Shown piece by piece: positions 42,535 to 54,350 of a DNA stretch of 64,000 bases (positions are counted from its first letter, which is position 1; every line of letters starts with the position of its first letter). Position numbers and translations under genes: made by a program. A model generated the notes under the pieces. That model worked only from the letters and a program-made list of their open reading frames with translations, did not search any database and was not told the DNA's origin. Source of the DNA: Candidatus Hepatoplasma crinochetorum (GTDB lineage: Bacteria > Bacillota_I > Bacilli_A > Mycoplasmatales > Hepatoplasmataceae); NCBI GenBank assembly GCA_001179805.1, contig CWGI01000001.1:124001-188000 (forward strand). The letters run 5' to 3'.

Positions 42535-42930
42535 TTATTTAATATCTTTCTCTGCTTCTTTCATTAATTTTTCAGTATCAATAATTTTTAAACCTTTTTT
42601 ATTAGCGCTTTTTTTCTCTTTTTCAACACCATCTGCACCATAAATTGGAATAACACCTTCACTTAAAATTACATAAGCTTTTTTAAACCCTTTTTTAAAC
42701 CCATCAAAACGTCCCATTTTTTTTGCTTTTCTTTTAACTTTTGCAATATTTACTTTTTTAACTTTTGCATTAGATTTTGCAAAAATATATTCAACTGCTC
42801 TTTTTACATCATCTTTTGTTGCATCAGGATGAACTTCTAAGACATAAGTACTATGATCAGCGGTAAGTCTTGAATTTTTTTCTGTAATTAAAGGTTTTAT
42901 AATTACATCATTTATATTAAGTTTTTTCAT
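42535..42930 (-). CDS. rplW: Ribosomal protein uL23 with C-terminal extension
   Basis: Exit-site protein that docks trigger factor and SRP. The core (1-95) has IIKPLITEKNSRLTADHSTYVLEV, VKRAVEYIFAKSNAKVKKVN and MGRFDGFKKGFKKAYVIL. A ~35-residue tail follows (KSANKKGLKIIDTEKL). Overlaps the rplD end by 14 bp. Confidence 0.96.
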   Translation of the reverse strand: MKKLNINDVIIKPLITEKNSRLTADHSTYVLEVHPDATKDDVKRAVEYIFAKSNAKVKKVNIAKVKRKAKKMGRFDGFKKGFKKAYVILSEGVIPIYGADGVEKEKKSANKKGLKIIDTEKLMKEAEKDIK

Positions 42931-43570
42931 TCATAAGTCCTTTCTCAACTGATTTGATTGCTTCTTTTGTAAGTAAAATTTTTGTTGCTTTTAAAAGTTT
43001 ATTAAGCATCACATTACTATTTATATTTATCGAAATATTTTTAATATTTCTCCCTGAAAGATAAGTATTTTTTTGTTCATTTCCTTCAATTGAAGGAAGA
43101 ACAAGTAAAACTTTTTCTTTTTCAAGTTCAAGATTTTTAAGCATAATTTTAAAATCTTTTGTAGAAGGAGTTTTAAAATCTAGATTATCAACTACAATAA
43201 TTTTATTTTCATTTAAAAGTTGTGATCATCCTGATTTTAAAGCTAGTCTTTTAACTTTTTTATTAATTTTAAGATCATAATTTTTATTAGATTGAGGACC
43301 AAAAACAACTCCTCCACCTCTTCACTGTGGAGAACGAATTGAACCTTGTCTAGCTCGTCCTGTTCCTTTTTGTTTTCAAGGTTTTCTTCCTCCCCCTGAA
43401 ACATCAGAACGATTTTTAGTACTATGAGTTCCTTGTCTAATTAGAGCACGTTCAACAAGAATTAAATCGTACATCGCTTGCTGATGAGGAGCAATATTGA
43501 ATACTTCATTTGCTAATTCAACTGTATCTACTTTTTTTCCAAGAACATTTAAAACATCAATTGTTGCCAT
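42917..43570 (-). CDS. rplD: Ribosomal protein uL4
   Basis: 217 residues. DVLNVLGKKVDTVELANEVF, the tunnel loop [31 protein letters not shown] and WRGGGVVFGPQ are conserved; three Trp are TGA. The ATG overlaps the rplC stop (TAATG), coupling the two genes. Confidence 0.97.
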
Positions 43571-44520
43571 TATTTTTGCTCCTCTGTTTTTTTAAGTTGA
43601 TCTTTTTCTTCTCTTGATTTAATTAAAGCTTCTATTTTTTCAATTTCAACTTTTAATTCCTGATTAGACATTTTTAAAGATTTGGCTTTATTAATTTTTA
43701 ATTTATCAGCTTGTGCCAATAATTTTTTATGTTCCTTTAAATCATTTTGATGTTTAATTGTCGCTTGTTCAATTTCCATCTTCATATCATCAATTGACAT
43801 TACAGAAGTTAATTTAGCATTAACTTTTTTTCCTTCTTCAAAAAGATGATTTTTTATTTGGACTTCTTTTACATCGACCAATTTAACAGGATTATTATTT
43901 TTTTGTCCTTTTTTAATTGATTCTTTGACAATAACAAAAGATTTATTTGGTCCAGGAATTGATCCTTTAATTAAAAGAACATTTAAATTTGCATCAAAAG
44001 CAACAATTTCAAGATTTTGCATAGTTGTTTTTTGATGACCCATGTGTCCTGGCATTTTTTTACTTTTTTTAACAGTACTTCTAATATCACCAGAAGAACC
44101 AGTTACTCGATGAGATTTTGAACCATGAGTCATTGGACCTCTTGATTGATTATGTCTTTTAATTGATCCTTGAAATCCTTTTCCCTTAGAGATTCCAGTA
44201 ACATCAACTAATGATCCATTTTTAAAAATGTCACCTTTAATTAAATCACCTAATTCAAATCCATCCATATCTCTAATTTCATGGATGAAATATTTAGGAT
44301 TGGTGTTAGCTTTTTTTGCTTCCCCAATCATTGCTTTAATTGATTTATTAATCTTTTTATCTTCAATTCCTAATTTTAGTGACTTATATCCATCTTTTAT
44401 TAATTTTTTAACTTGAAGAACAACATTTGGTTTTACTTCGACAACAGTAACGGGAATTGCTTTTCCTTCTTCCGAAAAAACAGTTGTCATTCCTGATTTA
44501 CGGCCTAAAATACCTTTCAT
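43570..44520 (-). CDS. rplC: Ribosomal protein uL3 with ~100-residue C-terminal extension
   Basis: Peptidyl-transferase-centre protein. Residues 1-~215 are ordinary L3: MKGILGRKSGMTTVFSEEG, VDVTGISKGKGFQGSIKRHN, GPMTHGSKSHRVTGS and KKMPGHMGHQKTTMQNLEIV. The remaining ~100 residues (from about KKVNAKLTSVMSIDDM) are charged and helical, ending in SREEKDQLKKTEEQK, a likely coiled coil. Total 316 against ~210 usual. Confidence 0.96.
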   Translation of the reverse strand: MKGILGRKSGMTTVFSEEGKAIPVTVVEVKPNVVLQVKKLIKDGYKSLKLGIEDKKINKSIKAMIGEAKKANTNPKYFIHEIRDMDGFELGDLIKGDIFKNGSLVDVTGISKGKGFQGSIKRHNQSRGPMTHGSKSHRVTGSSGDIRSTVKKSKKMPGHMGHQKTTMQNLEIVAFDANLNVLLIKGSIPGPNKSFVIVKESIKKGQKNNNPVKLVDVKEVQIKNHLFEEGKKVNAKLTSVMSIDDMKMEIEQATIKHQNDLKEHKKLLAQADKLKINKAKSLKMSNQELKVEIEKIEALIKSREEKDQLKKTEEQK

Positions 44521-44530
44521 TTCAAACCTT

Positions 44531-44845
44531 CTAATCTATCTTAATTTCTATTGAAACACCGATCGGTAATTCAATTCGATTTAATTTTTCAATTGTTTCT
44601 GTTGTTGCTTTTTTAATACCAATTAGTCGTTTATGAGTTCTAAGTTCGAATTGTTCACGTGAATCTTTATTAACATGAACAGATCTTAAAACAGTAAAAA
44701 CTTCTCTTCTTGTTGGTAAAGGAACAGGACCATAAATTTCAGCTCCTGCATCTTTTAAAACTCTAATAATTTTTTTTGCAGAAATATCTATTAATTTCGC
44801 ATCATAAGATTTTAGTTTAATTTTGATTGCCTTATTCTTTTCCAT
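44531..44845 (-). CDS. rpsJ: Ribosomal protein uS10
   Basis: First gene of the S10 operon; also a transcription-factor partner (NusE) in most bacteria. 104 residues, [49 protein letters not shown]. Start at ATG 44845 because AAGGAG is 10 nt upstream; an earlier ATG abuts that Shine-Dalgarno. Divergent from galE; a TAAAAT -10-like box is at 44883-44888 on the minus strand. Confidence 0.96.
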   Translation of the reverse strand: MEKNKAIKIKLKSYDAKLIDISAKKIIRVLKDAGAEIYGPVPLPTRREVFTVLRSVHVNKDSREQFELRTHKRLIGIKKATTETIEKLNRIELPIGVSIEIKID

Positions 44846-45021
44846 AAGGTTCATACTCCTTAAATTTTTAAAATTCTAGCCTATTTTACAATGATTTTTT
44901 CTTTTGTAATATTGGAGTTGATATATTTTAATTAAATAACACTGTTTTATGTGTTTATTTTTTGAAAAACAATATCAATTAATGATACACTTTTTTATTA
45001 AAAAAGTAAAATTTTCTATAT

Positions 45022-45990
45022 ATGGAAAAAAAAACAATTTTGGTAACTGGAGGATTAGGATATATTGGAAAAAATATTACTAATTTACTCTTAAAAAATA
45101 ATTTTAAAGTTATCGTAATAGATAATCTTGAAAATAGTTTTAAACATAAATTTAAAGAAAATAATTATGATTTTATCAAAATAGATATTTTAGATCTAAA
45201 TAAATTAAATAATGTTTTCCAAGAAAATAAGATAGATATTATTATTCACACTGCAGGAATGACAAAAGTAAATGAATCAGAAAAGAAACCACTAAAATAT
45301 TTTGATGTAAATGTAAGCGGAACAATTAATATTTTAAAAATGATGGAAAAATTTAAAATTAAATTTTTAATATTTTCTTCAAGTGCTGCAGTTTATGGAA
45401 ATCCAAAAAGAATACCGATAAAAGAAGATGATTTAAAAAATCCAATTAATGTATATGGATTAACAAAATTAATTGATGAAAAAATGATAATTAAAAGTGA
45501 AATTTATGGTATTAAAAGTATTATTTTTCGTTATTTTAATGTTGCGGGAAAAAATACAGAAAATAATCTTTTTTATAATCCGAGAGGTGATGTAACACAT
45601 CTTTTTCCTTCAATAAAAGAGGTAATAAATAATAAAAAAGAAAAACTAATTATTTATGGTAATAATTACAATACAAAAGATAAAACCTGTATTCGAGATT
45701 ACATTCATATTGATGATTTAGCTTATGCTCATTTACTTGCAATAAATTACTTATTTAAATATCAGAAATCAGAAATTTTTAATCTTGGGTCAAAAAATAA
45801 ATATAGTAATTTAGAAATTGTAAAATTAGCAGAAAAAGTAATAAAAAATAAGATTAATTATGTCATAAGTGAAAATAAGCGAAAAGGTGATCCAGATATT
45901 CTTTTTGCTAATACTAAAAATATTGAAAAAAAATTGAAATTTTATCCAAAGAAAAATATAATAAATGTACTTACAGACGAATTAAATTAA
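45022..45990 (+). CDS. galE: UDP-glucose 4-epimerase
   Basis: Interconverts UDP-glucose and UDP-galactose. 322 residues, extended SDR: NAD loop LVTGGLGYIGKNI, SSSAAVYG with the catalytic Ser, YGLTK (YxxxK) at ~150, and a C-terminal substrate domain with RGDVTHLFPSIKE, RDYIHIDDLAYAHL and GDPDILFANT. First + strand gene after the ribosomal operon, 18 bp ahead of glf, pointing to UDP-galactose as precursor of galactofuranose. Only a short AT-rich leader and no clear Shine-Dalgarno. Confidence 0.93.
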   Translation: MEKKTILVTGGLGYIGKNITNLLLKNNFKVIVIDNLENSFKHKFKENNYDFIKIDILDLNKLNNVFQENKIDIIIHTAGMTKVNESEKKPLKYFDVNVSGTINILKMMEKFKIKFLIFSSSAAVYGNPKRIPIKEDDLKNPINVYGLTKLIDEKMIIKSEIYGIKSIIFRYFNVAGKNTENNLFYNPRGDVTHLFPSIKEVINNKKEKLIIYGNNYNTKDKTCIRDYIHIDDLAYAHLLAINYLFKYQKSEIFNLGSKNKYSNLEIVKLAEKVIKNKINYVISENKRKGDPDILFANTKNIEKKLKFYPKKNIINVLTDELN

Positions 45991-46008
45991 AAAGGTAAAA
46001 ATTTTAGA

Positions 46009-47190
46009 ATGAAAAACTTAGAGCAGAAAAATTTAGCAAAATATGATTATTTTATTTTTGGTTGCGGATTATCAGGAGCAACTTTAGCAAATAAATTAAT
46101 AAATGAAAATCCTAATAAAAAAATCTTAATTTTTGAATTAAGACCACAAATAGGAGGAAATATTTATGATTTTAAAGATCAAAATGGAATTATTATTCAT
46201 AAATATGGTCCGCACATTTTTCATAGTAGCAATGATAAAGTAATTAATTTTGTAAAAAGTTTTTCAAAATGAAAAGAATTCAGACACAGAGTAAATGTAA
46301 AAATAGAAGAAGAAGAAGTCCCGTTACCAATTAATTTTAAATCAATTGATATTCTTTTTTCATTAAAAAAAGAAGAAATAAAAGAAGCGTTAATAAAAGA
46401 ATTTAATGGAGCTAAAAATACATTTATTTTTAATCTTTTAAATTCAAAAAATAATTTAATTAAAGATTTTGGTAATTTTATTTATAAAAATGTTTTTGAA
46501 AATTATAGTACTAAAATGTGAGGACAAAATCCTTTAAATCTTGATAAAGATATTTTAAAAAGAGTTCCAATAATTTTATCTTATGATGATGGATATTTCA
46601 ATGATAAATTTCAAGCTGTTCCTGATAATGGATATACAGAATTTTTAAAAAAAATAATTGACAATAAAAATATTAAAGTAATTTTAAATACTGATTTTAA
46701 TATTTTAAAAATTATAAATAATAAAACTTATATATTAAATGAAGAAATCAAAAAACCTATAATTTACACTGGAATGATTGATAAATTGTTTAACTATAAA
46801 TTTGGAAAATTGGATTATAGATCAATTAATTTTCAATTTGAAACTGTAAAAGTCGATTCTTTTCAAAAAAGAGCCATTACAAATTACCCTGCTGATGAAA
46901 AAATGACACGAATTACTGAATATAAAAAATTATCACAACAAAATTTAGAAAAATTAAGAGGAATAACTACAATAGGAAAAGAATATCCAGGAAAATTTGA
47001 TGAAAACTCAAAAGAATTTAACATTCCTTGTTACCCAATTTATACAAAAAAGGAATTAGAAAATCATAAAAAATATATTAATGAAGCAAAAAAAATTAAT
47101 AATCTTTATTTATTAGGAAGATTAGCAGAATATAAATACAAACAGATGACACAAACCGTAGATGATGCTCTAAATTTAGAAATTAAATAA
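46009..47190 (+). CDS. glf: UDP-galactopyranose mutase
   Basis: Flavoenzyme converting UDP-galactopyranose to UDP-galactofuranose. 393 residues: FAD motif FIFGCGLSGATLANKL, IGGNIYDFKDQNG, HKYGPHIFHS, FENYSTKMWGQNP, YTGMIDKLFNYKFGKLDYRS, FPNYP-type AITNYPAD, TRITEYKKL, and the C-terminal LLGRLAEYKYKQMTQTVDDAL. Open through several TGA Trp. Between galE and the glycosyltransferases, so a Galf-containing surface glycan or glycolipid is expected. Confidence 0.95.
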
Positions 47191-47192
47191 AT

Positions 47193-48167
47193 ATGATAAA
47201 TGAAGAAATAATAATTACATTAGCAGTAACAATTTATGATCCACAATATTATGAAATAAAAAATTGGATACATTATAAAAATCATTTAAAAAATGATAAA
47301 AATATTGATTTTGTCTTTTTAATTGATAATCCTAATATAAATAGTAATATTATAAATTTAATTAAGAAAAATAATGCTAATTATAAAATTTTTGATAAAA
47401 ATTATGGAAAATTTTATATAGTAAAAGATGCTATTGATAAAAATATTATTAAAGGTGAATTTATTAAAATTTGCGATCCTGATGATTTAATATCAATGCA
47501 TCATCTTAGAAAACTTGTAAAAAAATTATCTTTATTAAAAAAAGAAAAAGATTATCTTATTCTTACAAAACATGGATATATAAATGGGGGATATTATAGT
47601 ACAAGAAATATAGATGTTACTAAAGTTAATATGAAAATATTAAGAACAGTTCCCGTAAATTACAATACAATAATTTCAACAAGAGTAATTAAAGAATATA
47701 AAGAAAAATATATCAATTTAACAAAATCAAGCGATTCAATTTTTGCAATAATTGCTCTTTCTAATAAAAATTGTTTATTTATTACAATGGAGAATGATTG
47801 ATTTTATGTTTACAATAAAAGAAAAGGAATTTCTAATTCTTTTAATAAATTTAATCACAATAAAGAAAAATTAAAAAAAGATTATCAAAAACTATTTTTT
47901 GATACATTTTATTATTTAAAATTATCAGAAAAAATAAAAAAAGAAATAAATTCAATAAAATATACATCTTTTCCAAGAAAATTTGATTTTTATACAACTC
48001 ATAATGCTTTGATTGGAAGTAAATTTTTTCTTTTTAAAAGAATAAAATACACAAAACAAATTTATAAAATTTTCCGTAGAATTGATAATGCAGAAGGAGA
48101 ATGAAATTATTTAATTTTATTAAAATTTATTCTTCTTCAGATTTTTAAAAGAAAGATCAAGGTATAG
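47193..48167 (+). CDS. Glycosyltransferase, GT-A (GT2-like), copy 1
   Basis: 324 residues. N-terminal ITLAVTIYDPQYYEIKNW and the acidic metal/nucleotide motif FIKICDPDDLISMHHLRKL (~90-108) mark a GT2-like GT-A fold that transfers a sugar from a nucleotide donor. The C-terminal third is basic and partly hydrophobic (YLILLKFILLQIFKRKIKV), suggesting membrane association. No TM helix bundle. Starts 2 bp after glf; next gene begins 1 base after its TAG. Paralogous in layout to 48169-49158 and 54351-55223. Donor and acceptor unknown. Confidence 0.7.
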
Positions 48168-48168
48168 C

Positions 48169-49158
48169 ATGAAATTTAATTTAAGTATCTGTCTTACTTT
48201 ATATAATCCAGATAAAACTGAACTTGAAAATTATCTTAAGAGTTTCAATAAAATAAATCAAAAAATAAAAAAAGAGTATCCGAAAAAAATAAATAATCTA
48301 ATAAATTTTTATTTAATTTCTGATAATCCAAATCTTGACCAAGAAAAAGTATTTAGTAATATTAAGGAAGAATTTTTGAAAATTGAAAATTTAACATATT
48401 TTAAAGCAACAAAAAATCTTAAAAGAATTAATCAAGTAATCAATAAAGCCGATAAAATTAGTGGAAAATTTGTTTGTATGTGTGACCCTGATGATATTAT
48501 TTTAGTAGACGAAACAATTTATATTGCACTTGAAATGGATAATTTAAATGAAAAATCATTTATAATTCATGCTTATAGAAAAGCACGAACAATTCAAAAA
48601 ATAATTTGGGAAAATTTAGAAAATATTGATTATTCAAAATTTTTTAAACCAACTTCTTTTAACCCCAATACAATTTATCCCAATTATTTTCTAAAAAAAT
48701 TACAAGAAGAAAAGTGAAATTTTCCCTTTTTACAATGATCTGATGATGCACTTGCAATTAAATCAAGATATTATGATTTAATTTATGTTTATCTTCCCAA
48801 TTTTGCTCCTTATTTAAATAATCCTGGAGCAGGTGTTTCAATATCAAAAAAAGATCATTATGATATTGAATATTATAATGCTTCTTTTTCTTTAGTTAAA
48901 TTTTTAGGAAAATCAACCGATAGATTAGATAAAATTATTATCAACGATAAACCCAATAAATTTTTTGTAAGAAATGTCTATAATGATCTTTTCTTTTTTA
49001 AAACTAATAGATTTAATAAGACATGAAAATTTATAAAATTTCTTATTATTATTGATAGAAAAATAAGTAAAAAATATATTCCTTACACTTTTAGCAAAAA
49101 TACTTTTTGATTTAAAGTTGGCTTAACAATTAGCTTATTTTTAAAAATAAAATTTTAA
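48169..49158 (+). CDS. Glycosyltransferase, GT-A (GT2-like), copy 2
   Basis: 329 residues. Begins LSICLTLYNPDKTELENYLKS; the acidic motif is FVCMCDPDDIILVDETIY (~102-119), and a later WSDDALAIKSRYYDLI may hold catalytic acids. The C-terminus ends in a hydrophobic/basic stretch (FKVGLTISLFLKIKF). Last gene of the galE-glf-GT-GT run, convergent with the minus-strand exported protein 3 bp away. Role inferred from neighbours; specificity unknown. Confidence 0.7.
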
Positions 49159-49160
49159 TC

Positions 49161-50813
49161 TTACCCATTTCAACTAACAAAAATATTATCATTTAATTCT
49201 TTTCAAATTGGATAAGAACGATAAATCATTTTTGAATCAAAATCATTATAATTAAATACAATTTGATAAGAAGTAAAATCTTCTATTTTTGTGTCTATTT
49301 TATCAAATTGATAAATTGTAAATGATGGAGAATCAGCAAAATCACTTTGACCGTTTCCTTGATCAACAGCAACATAATTATGATTATTTTCATTAAAAAA
49401 CATAAGTGAGGAAATTGTTGGCGATTTTTGTCTTGTTTGATGATTTAATAATACTCTTCCTGTCATCGGTGCTAAATTTGTCTTTGAAATTGTATTGTTT
49501 GGATTAACTTCCAATATTTTCATATAAGAATTTAAATCGTGTGAATATCATTCTTCCTTATTTAATGATTCTTGCAATTCTAAATTTGTATTTCCTCGTT
49601 CTGCATGGTTATCAAACATTGAAAAATACAAATCATTAGGATCATAATCATTAGGGTCTGAGAAGAAATTTTCAGGTCCTAATTCTTCAATATATGAATT
49701 TAAAATTTTAACACAATGCTCTACCATAAATAATTGATCTTTTTCTTGATTTTGAATATTTCTTAATGATTCTAAATCATTACTAGCATAATAATTACCA
49801 TTAATTTCTCAATTAATAAATTTATCCTGTAATCCCCCATTTTGAGCATGATAGTCATAAGTTTCTTGTGCATCATAATCAGGATTTGCAATATATTTAT
49901 CTCTATTTTGATCGTAAATAATTGAATAATCTCCATCAACATCACTAGGATATAAATAATAATAAGTGTCATAATTCCCTGAATAAATTCAATTTATCGA
50001 TGGATTACTTAAAATATTTCCATTATCATCTAAAACTTTAATTGACATAAATGTTCCTAATGTTCGTGAATTTACATAAATATTTTGTTGATAATAATCA
50101 ATTGAATTAAAATGAAATAAATCATTCGAAGACATTATTGTACGGTAATAATCATTATTTTGATCTATATAATATCAATCATCATCTTGATAATTTAATA
50201 ATTCTGCTATGTTTATAATTTTTTGTTCATTAGTACTTTGCTTAATAATTGAAACCTCTTGAATTGATTGATCGCCTAGTCCCCCATTATTAGAAGAATC
50301 AGATCCTCCTCAACCATTCAAATTATCTATTATGAAATAATAATTATCATTAAAATCCTCTTTATAAATATATTCATGATTTATTGATGAATTTTGTTCC
50401 TCATAAATAGCATTATAATTATCATTTACATTAATATTATTGTCTTCAGAATTATAAAAATATACTTCTGAATCACCATTACGATCAAACCAAGTAAATT
50501 CAATTTTATCATCTCTATAATAAGGATGAAATGAATTTTGAGATTCAGCAGTTTTTTCTACTAATATATCATTATTATCTTTATAATCAACTACTAAATA
50601 TTCGTGTGGATTTTTATAATCATCTTCCAAATATATATATGAATTTGTTTGATTTAAAAATTCTGAATTAGGATTAGTATCGTTTTCTGTTGTAAAAAAA
50701 TAAATAATTCAAGATAAAAATAAAGCAAAAATAAAAGCAATAAGCAAAATTATAAATATTCTTCAAAAATGAAATTCTTCTCGTTTCTTCTTCTTTTCTA
50801 TTAAATAAACTAT
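49161..50813 (-). CDS. Membrane-anchored extracellular protein, unknown; no canonical start codon
   Basis: About 551 residues. A basic N-terminus (IEKKKKREEFHFWRIF), one TM helix (IILLIAFIFALFLSWIIYFF) and a long Asp/Asn/Tyr-rich extracellular domain, with the C-terminal NLAPMTGRVLLNHQTRQK segment its only clearly ordered part. I recognise no family. The frame is open from a stop at 50832 and contains no ATG, GTG or TTG before the TM helix; ATA at 50813 is used here as the nominal start. The upstream membrane gene stops at 50818, so coupled initiation at a rare codon or an N-terminal frameshift are both possible. Confidence 0.55.
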
Positions 50814-50817
50814 ATCA

Positions 50818-52932
50818 TTAAATCTGCTGTTTTACATCTTTATTTCTGATAATTTTCAAGAAAAATTGATTAAATATAAAATATGAAAAAATAAAGAAAC
50901 TAAATATTAAACGCATATATTTTCCAAAAAACATCGTAATAAAAGTCGTTGATGCCGAAAATGCATCAACAAAATTATTTGCAGTAGAATTATTTATAAT
51001 TTGATCAAATGGAATTGAATTTGCACTAGCAATATCATAAATATTTTGTCATAAAATAATATTATAAAGACCATTAACCATATATTCTACATATCCAAAA
51101 GGAATGAATGGAAAAAAATCATTTGCATTTTTTACAATAGATCTTAAACCGGCAAATTCAATGAAATTATATTGTGTATCTAAATATAAATCATTAGGAG
51201 TTAAATTAGGGAATTGATTAATAATATTGGGAAATAAATCAGGAATAAGTTCTGTATTCACATAATTGACAGTTAAATCATAAGCAATCATTGTTTCGAT
51301 TGCTTCAAAAATAAAAAATATAAAAATAACAATTGAAGTTCTAATCAATAATTTTTTATTTTTTAATCATTTTTTAGAACTAATTGTAAGTTCATAAGAT
51401 TTATTTTCAATTGAATTAAATAAACGAAAATAATCTGTATCTTTATTTAAAAATAATTTTATTTTTAAATAAAGATAAGTATACAAATCATGAATTTTAC
51501 CATTTATAATTATAAGTCCTGATAAAATTGAAAATCCAGTCGAAATAAATAAACCACCCAATGATAATGCTAATATAACATAAACATATGAATTCATATC
51601 ATAAGAACCTATATTAAAAGTAAATAAATAAATAAATCCAATAGTAACAAATACGACTCCTGATAATAAATGAATTATTCCTCGAAAAATAAATCCAGCC
51701 CCAATAATTCCCCCAATTTTAGGTTTTGAAATCTTTATTGCTTTACTTATATATAAAGTGTAAAAGAAAATAGAAAGTATATGATTTCCCGTAAGTCCCA
51801 AAACAAAAAATCTAATTTGAGCTGCAAAAAACCAATGAACTGCACTTTTTCAATTAAATTTTTTATTCTCGATATAATTAAAAATTAACATTAAAAACAT
51901 CGAAAAAAAGATTGAAACAAAAAAATTAAGAATAAGAATATAAAAACCTACTTTATCTGTTCCTGCTCCTAAAATTTTAAATACATTGGTATAACTGCCT
52001 TCATATAAAACACCAAATGTAAATCATAATGTTGTTCCTAAAATTATGAATGATAATAAAACTAAAAATATATTTTTTATTGATGTTTTTTTCTTTACAA
52101 TCGGATTTGAAAATTTTGAGATAATTGATTTTAATCTAGTATCAGATCTTAAAACTTCAATTCCTGTTTTTGAATAAAAATTGGTTTCAAAATAAAATTT
52201 ATTATCTTTTTTTTCTTTGATTAATAAAAACTTTCCATGGTTGTGGGAAAAATCATAATATATTTTATCTTTATCTTCAGATATTTTTATTAATTGAATT
52301 TTTAAATTATTATCTTTTCCATCAAAATAATTATTTTTTACTTGCTTTAAAAAATCTTCAAAATATTTTTGGTCAATTTTAATAAATTGTCTCTTAGCTA
52401 AATTATAAAAACCAGAGTTATCATATATTATTTTTTTTAATTTACTTAAATCTTTACATCTTTTTAAGATTTTTAATTTTTCAAATTGAAAAGAAAAATC
52501 ATTATTTCTATAAATATTTTTGTTTACTAATATAGTATCATCATCTTTTTTTACTATTTTAGTAAAGCTTTTATTTTTTTCAATTAAATTTTTGTAAATA
52601 ATAGGCAATTTATTAAGATTAGAATAAAAATAATTATATTTATTTTTATTCTTTACGATAAAATAAATATTAATATCAATTTGATCTATTTTTAAAATTT
52701 TATGTTTTCTGATTTCAAAATAATCAAACCCCAATTCAAAACCATTAAATAAAATAAAAGATGAAAATTCTTGTTCTTTTAAATTAAGACCAATTTTATA
52801 AATATTTTTGTTGTTAAATTCTGAAATTAAAAAAGATTGATAATTTTTTAAACTGTTAGAATTATTATTTTCAATAAATTGATCATATTTATTTTTATCT
52901 TCGACCTTTTGGAAAATAATTGCTTTTTTCAT
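50818..52932 (-). CDS. Large multi-TM membrane protein, unknown
   Basis: 704 residues in one frame through several TGA Trp. Residues ~1-270 are soluble and Lys/Asn-rich (YDFSHNHGKFLLI, SDTRLKSIISKF). The rest has about nine hydrophobic helices, including IFLVLLSFIILGTTLWF, FYILILNFFVSIFFSMFLM, GIIHLLSGVVFVTIGFIY and a final FFIFYIFNQFFLKII. The helix content resembles flippase-type (LPG synthase TM/UPF0104) proteins only loosely, and I would not assign it. It sits inside the glycan cluster and may export or flip glycan intermediates. Coupled to the extracellular protein gene downstream. Confidence 0.55.
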
Positions 52933-53065
52933 ATTCCTATCAAGTAATAATTTTCATTTAATAAAATATATTAAACAATATTAAAATTAATTTTATTATA
53001 ATTTAATTGTTAAAAATATTAAAAATTATAAATTTAAATAACCTAAATTCTCAAGGAGAAATTTT

Positions 53066-54349
53066 TTGCAAAAAGAAATTTTAATTATAGGTGGAGGATA
53101 TGTTGGATTTTATACAGCAATAAAGTTGCTTAATAATAAAAATATAAAAAAAATAGATATTTTAGATATAGATAATAAAAAAATTCAAAAATGAAAAGAC
53201 AAGAAAAATCCAATTGATGATTTTTATCTTGAAAGTTTTCTAAAAAAAAATAAATCTTTTTTTGAAAAAATTAGTTATATCAAAAAAACAAATTTTAAAA
53301 AATATGATTTTTTTTTAATAGCACTTCCCACTAATCCAAAATTAAATAAAAAAATTAATTTATCAATAAGTAAAAATAATATTTTGTATACAGACAAAAT
53401 ATTTTCTTATTGCGAAGAAATTATAAGTAATAAAAGGAATGCAAAAATTATAATTAGATCAACAATAAATTATAATGATCATAAAAAAATTACTAATTTA
53501 AAATTAAATTACTGACCAGAATTCCTTTCACAAGGTCAAAATATTGATAAAAATATAAACGGGCACAAAATAATATTTACAAAATCCAATAATTTAAAAA
53601 AAGAAGATATTATTAATTTAATTCCACTTGAAAAATTTAAAAATATTGTTTTTTTAAAAATTGAAGAAGCTATTATGATTAAAATTTTTCATAACTCATT
53701 CGATGCTTTTTCAATTACAATTTCTAATTTATTGGCAAATATAGCACAAGAAAACAATATTAAATTTTCAAATCTCCTTCCGATATTAAATGATCTTCTA
53801 AAAATTAAATCAAGAGTTAAAAATCCAGGATTAGGATATGGTGGATCTTGTTATCCAAAAGATTCTCGTTCTCTCTTTAATCTTATAGATTCAAAAAAGG
53901 ATTTTAAATTAATAAATCAACTTGATAAATATAATTCAAATCAACAAAATAATTATAAAAAATATCTTAATTTGATTAAAAAAGAGGATAAAATTTTAAT
54001 ACTTGGAATATCTTTTAAAGGACAGACCAATGATCTTACAGAGACACCAACAAAATCTTTAATAAATTATTTACTCAGAAAAAAATATAATTTTAAAATT
54101 TGAGAACCAAATATTCATAAATTAAATTTAAAATTAGTAAATAAAAATATTAAAATTAGTAATGTTTCGATAGATATTGAAAATGATTTAAAAAAAGCAG
54201 ATCTTATTTTTATAGGTTCAGATTGAAATATCTTTGATAAACTTATTAAAGATAAAAAAATCCAAGATAAAAAAATTATTGATCTAAAGAGTTCTCTTCC
54301 CATTAGTAAAAAAAATATTCACTATCGAATTGGTGATACAATTAGTTAA
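53066..54349 (+). CDS. ugd: UDP-glucose 6-dehydrogenase family protein
   Basis: Would oxidise UDP-glucose (or a related UDP sugar) to the uronic acid with NAD. 427 residues: NAD loop ILIIGGGYVGFYTAIKLL, FFLIALPTNP, IIRSTINYNDH, EAIMIKIFHNSFDAF with helical dimer core, and the catalytic loop GYGGSCYPKDSRSLF containing the nucleophilic Cys. C-terminal domain ILGISFKGQTNDLTETPT is standard. Start is TTG 53066: AAGGAG lies 7 nt upstream and no ATG fits. Five TGA Trp. Followed by a glycosyltransferase 1 base later. Confidence 0.85.
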
Positions 54350-54350
54350 A

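Noticed and set aside
49772..49972. Alternative frame inside the extracellular protein gene
   Set aside because: It is a shadow of the main frame, which stays open on both sides of it.
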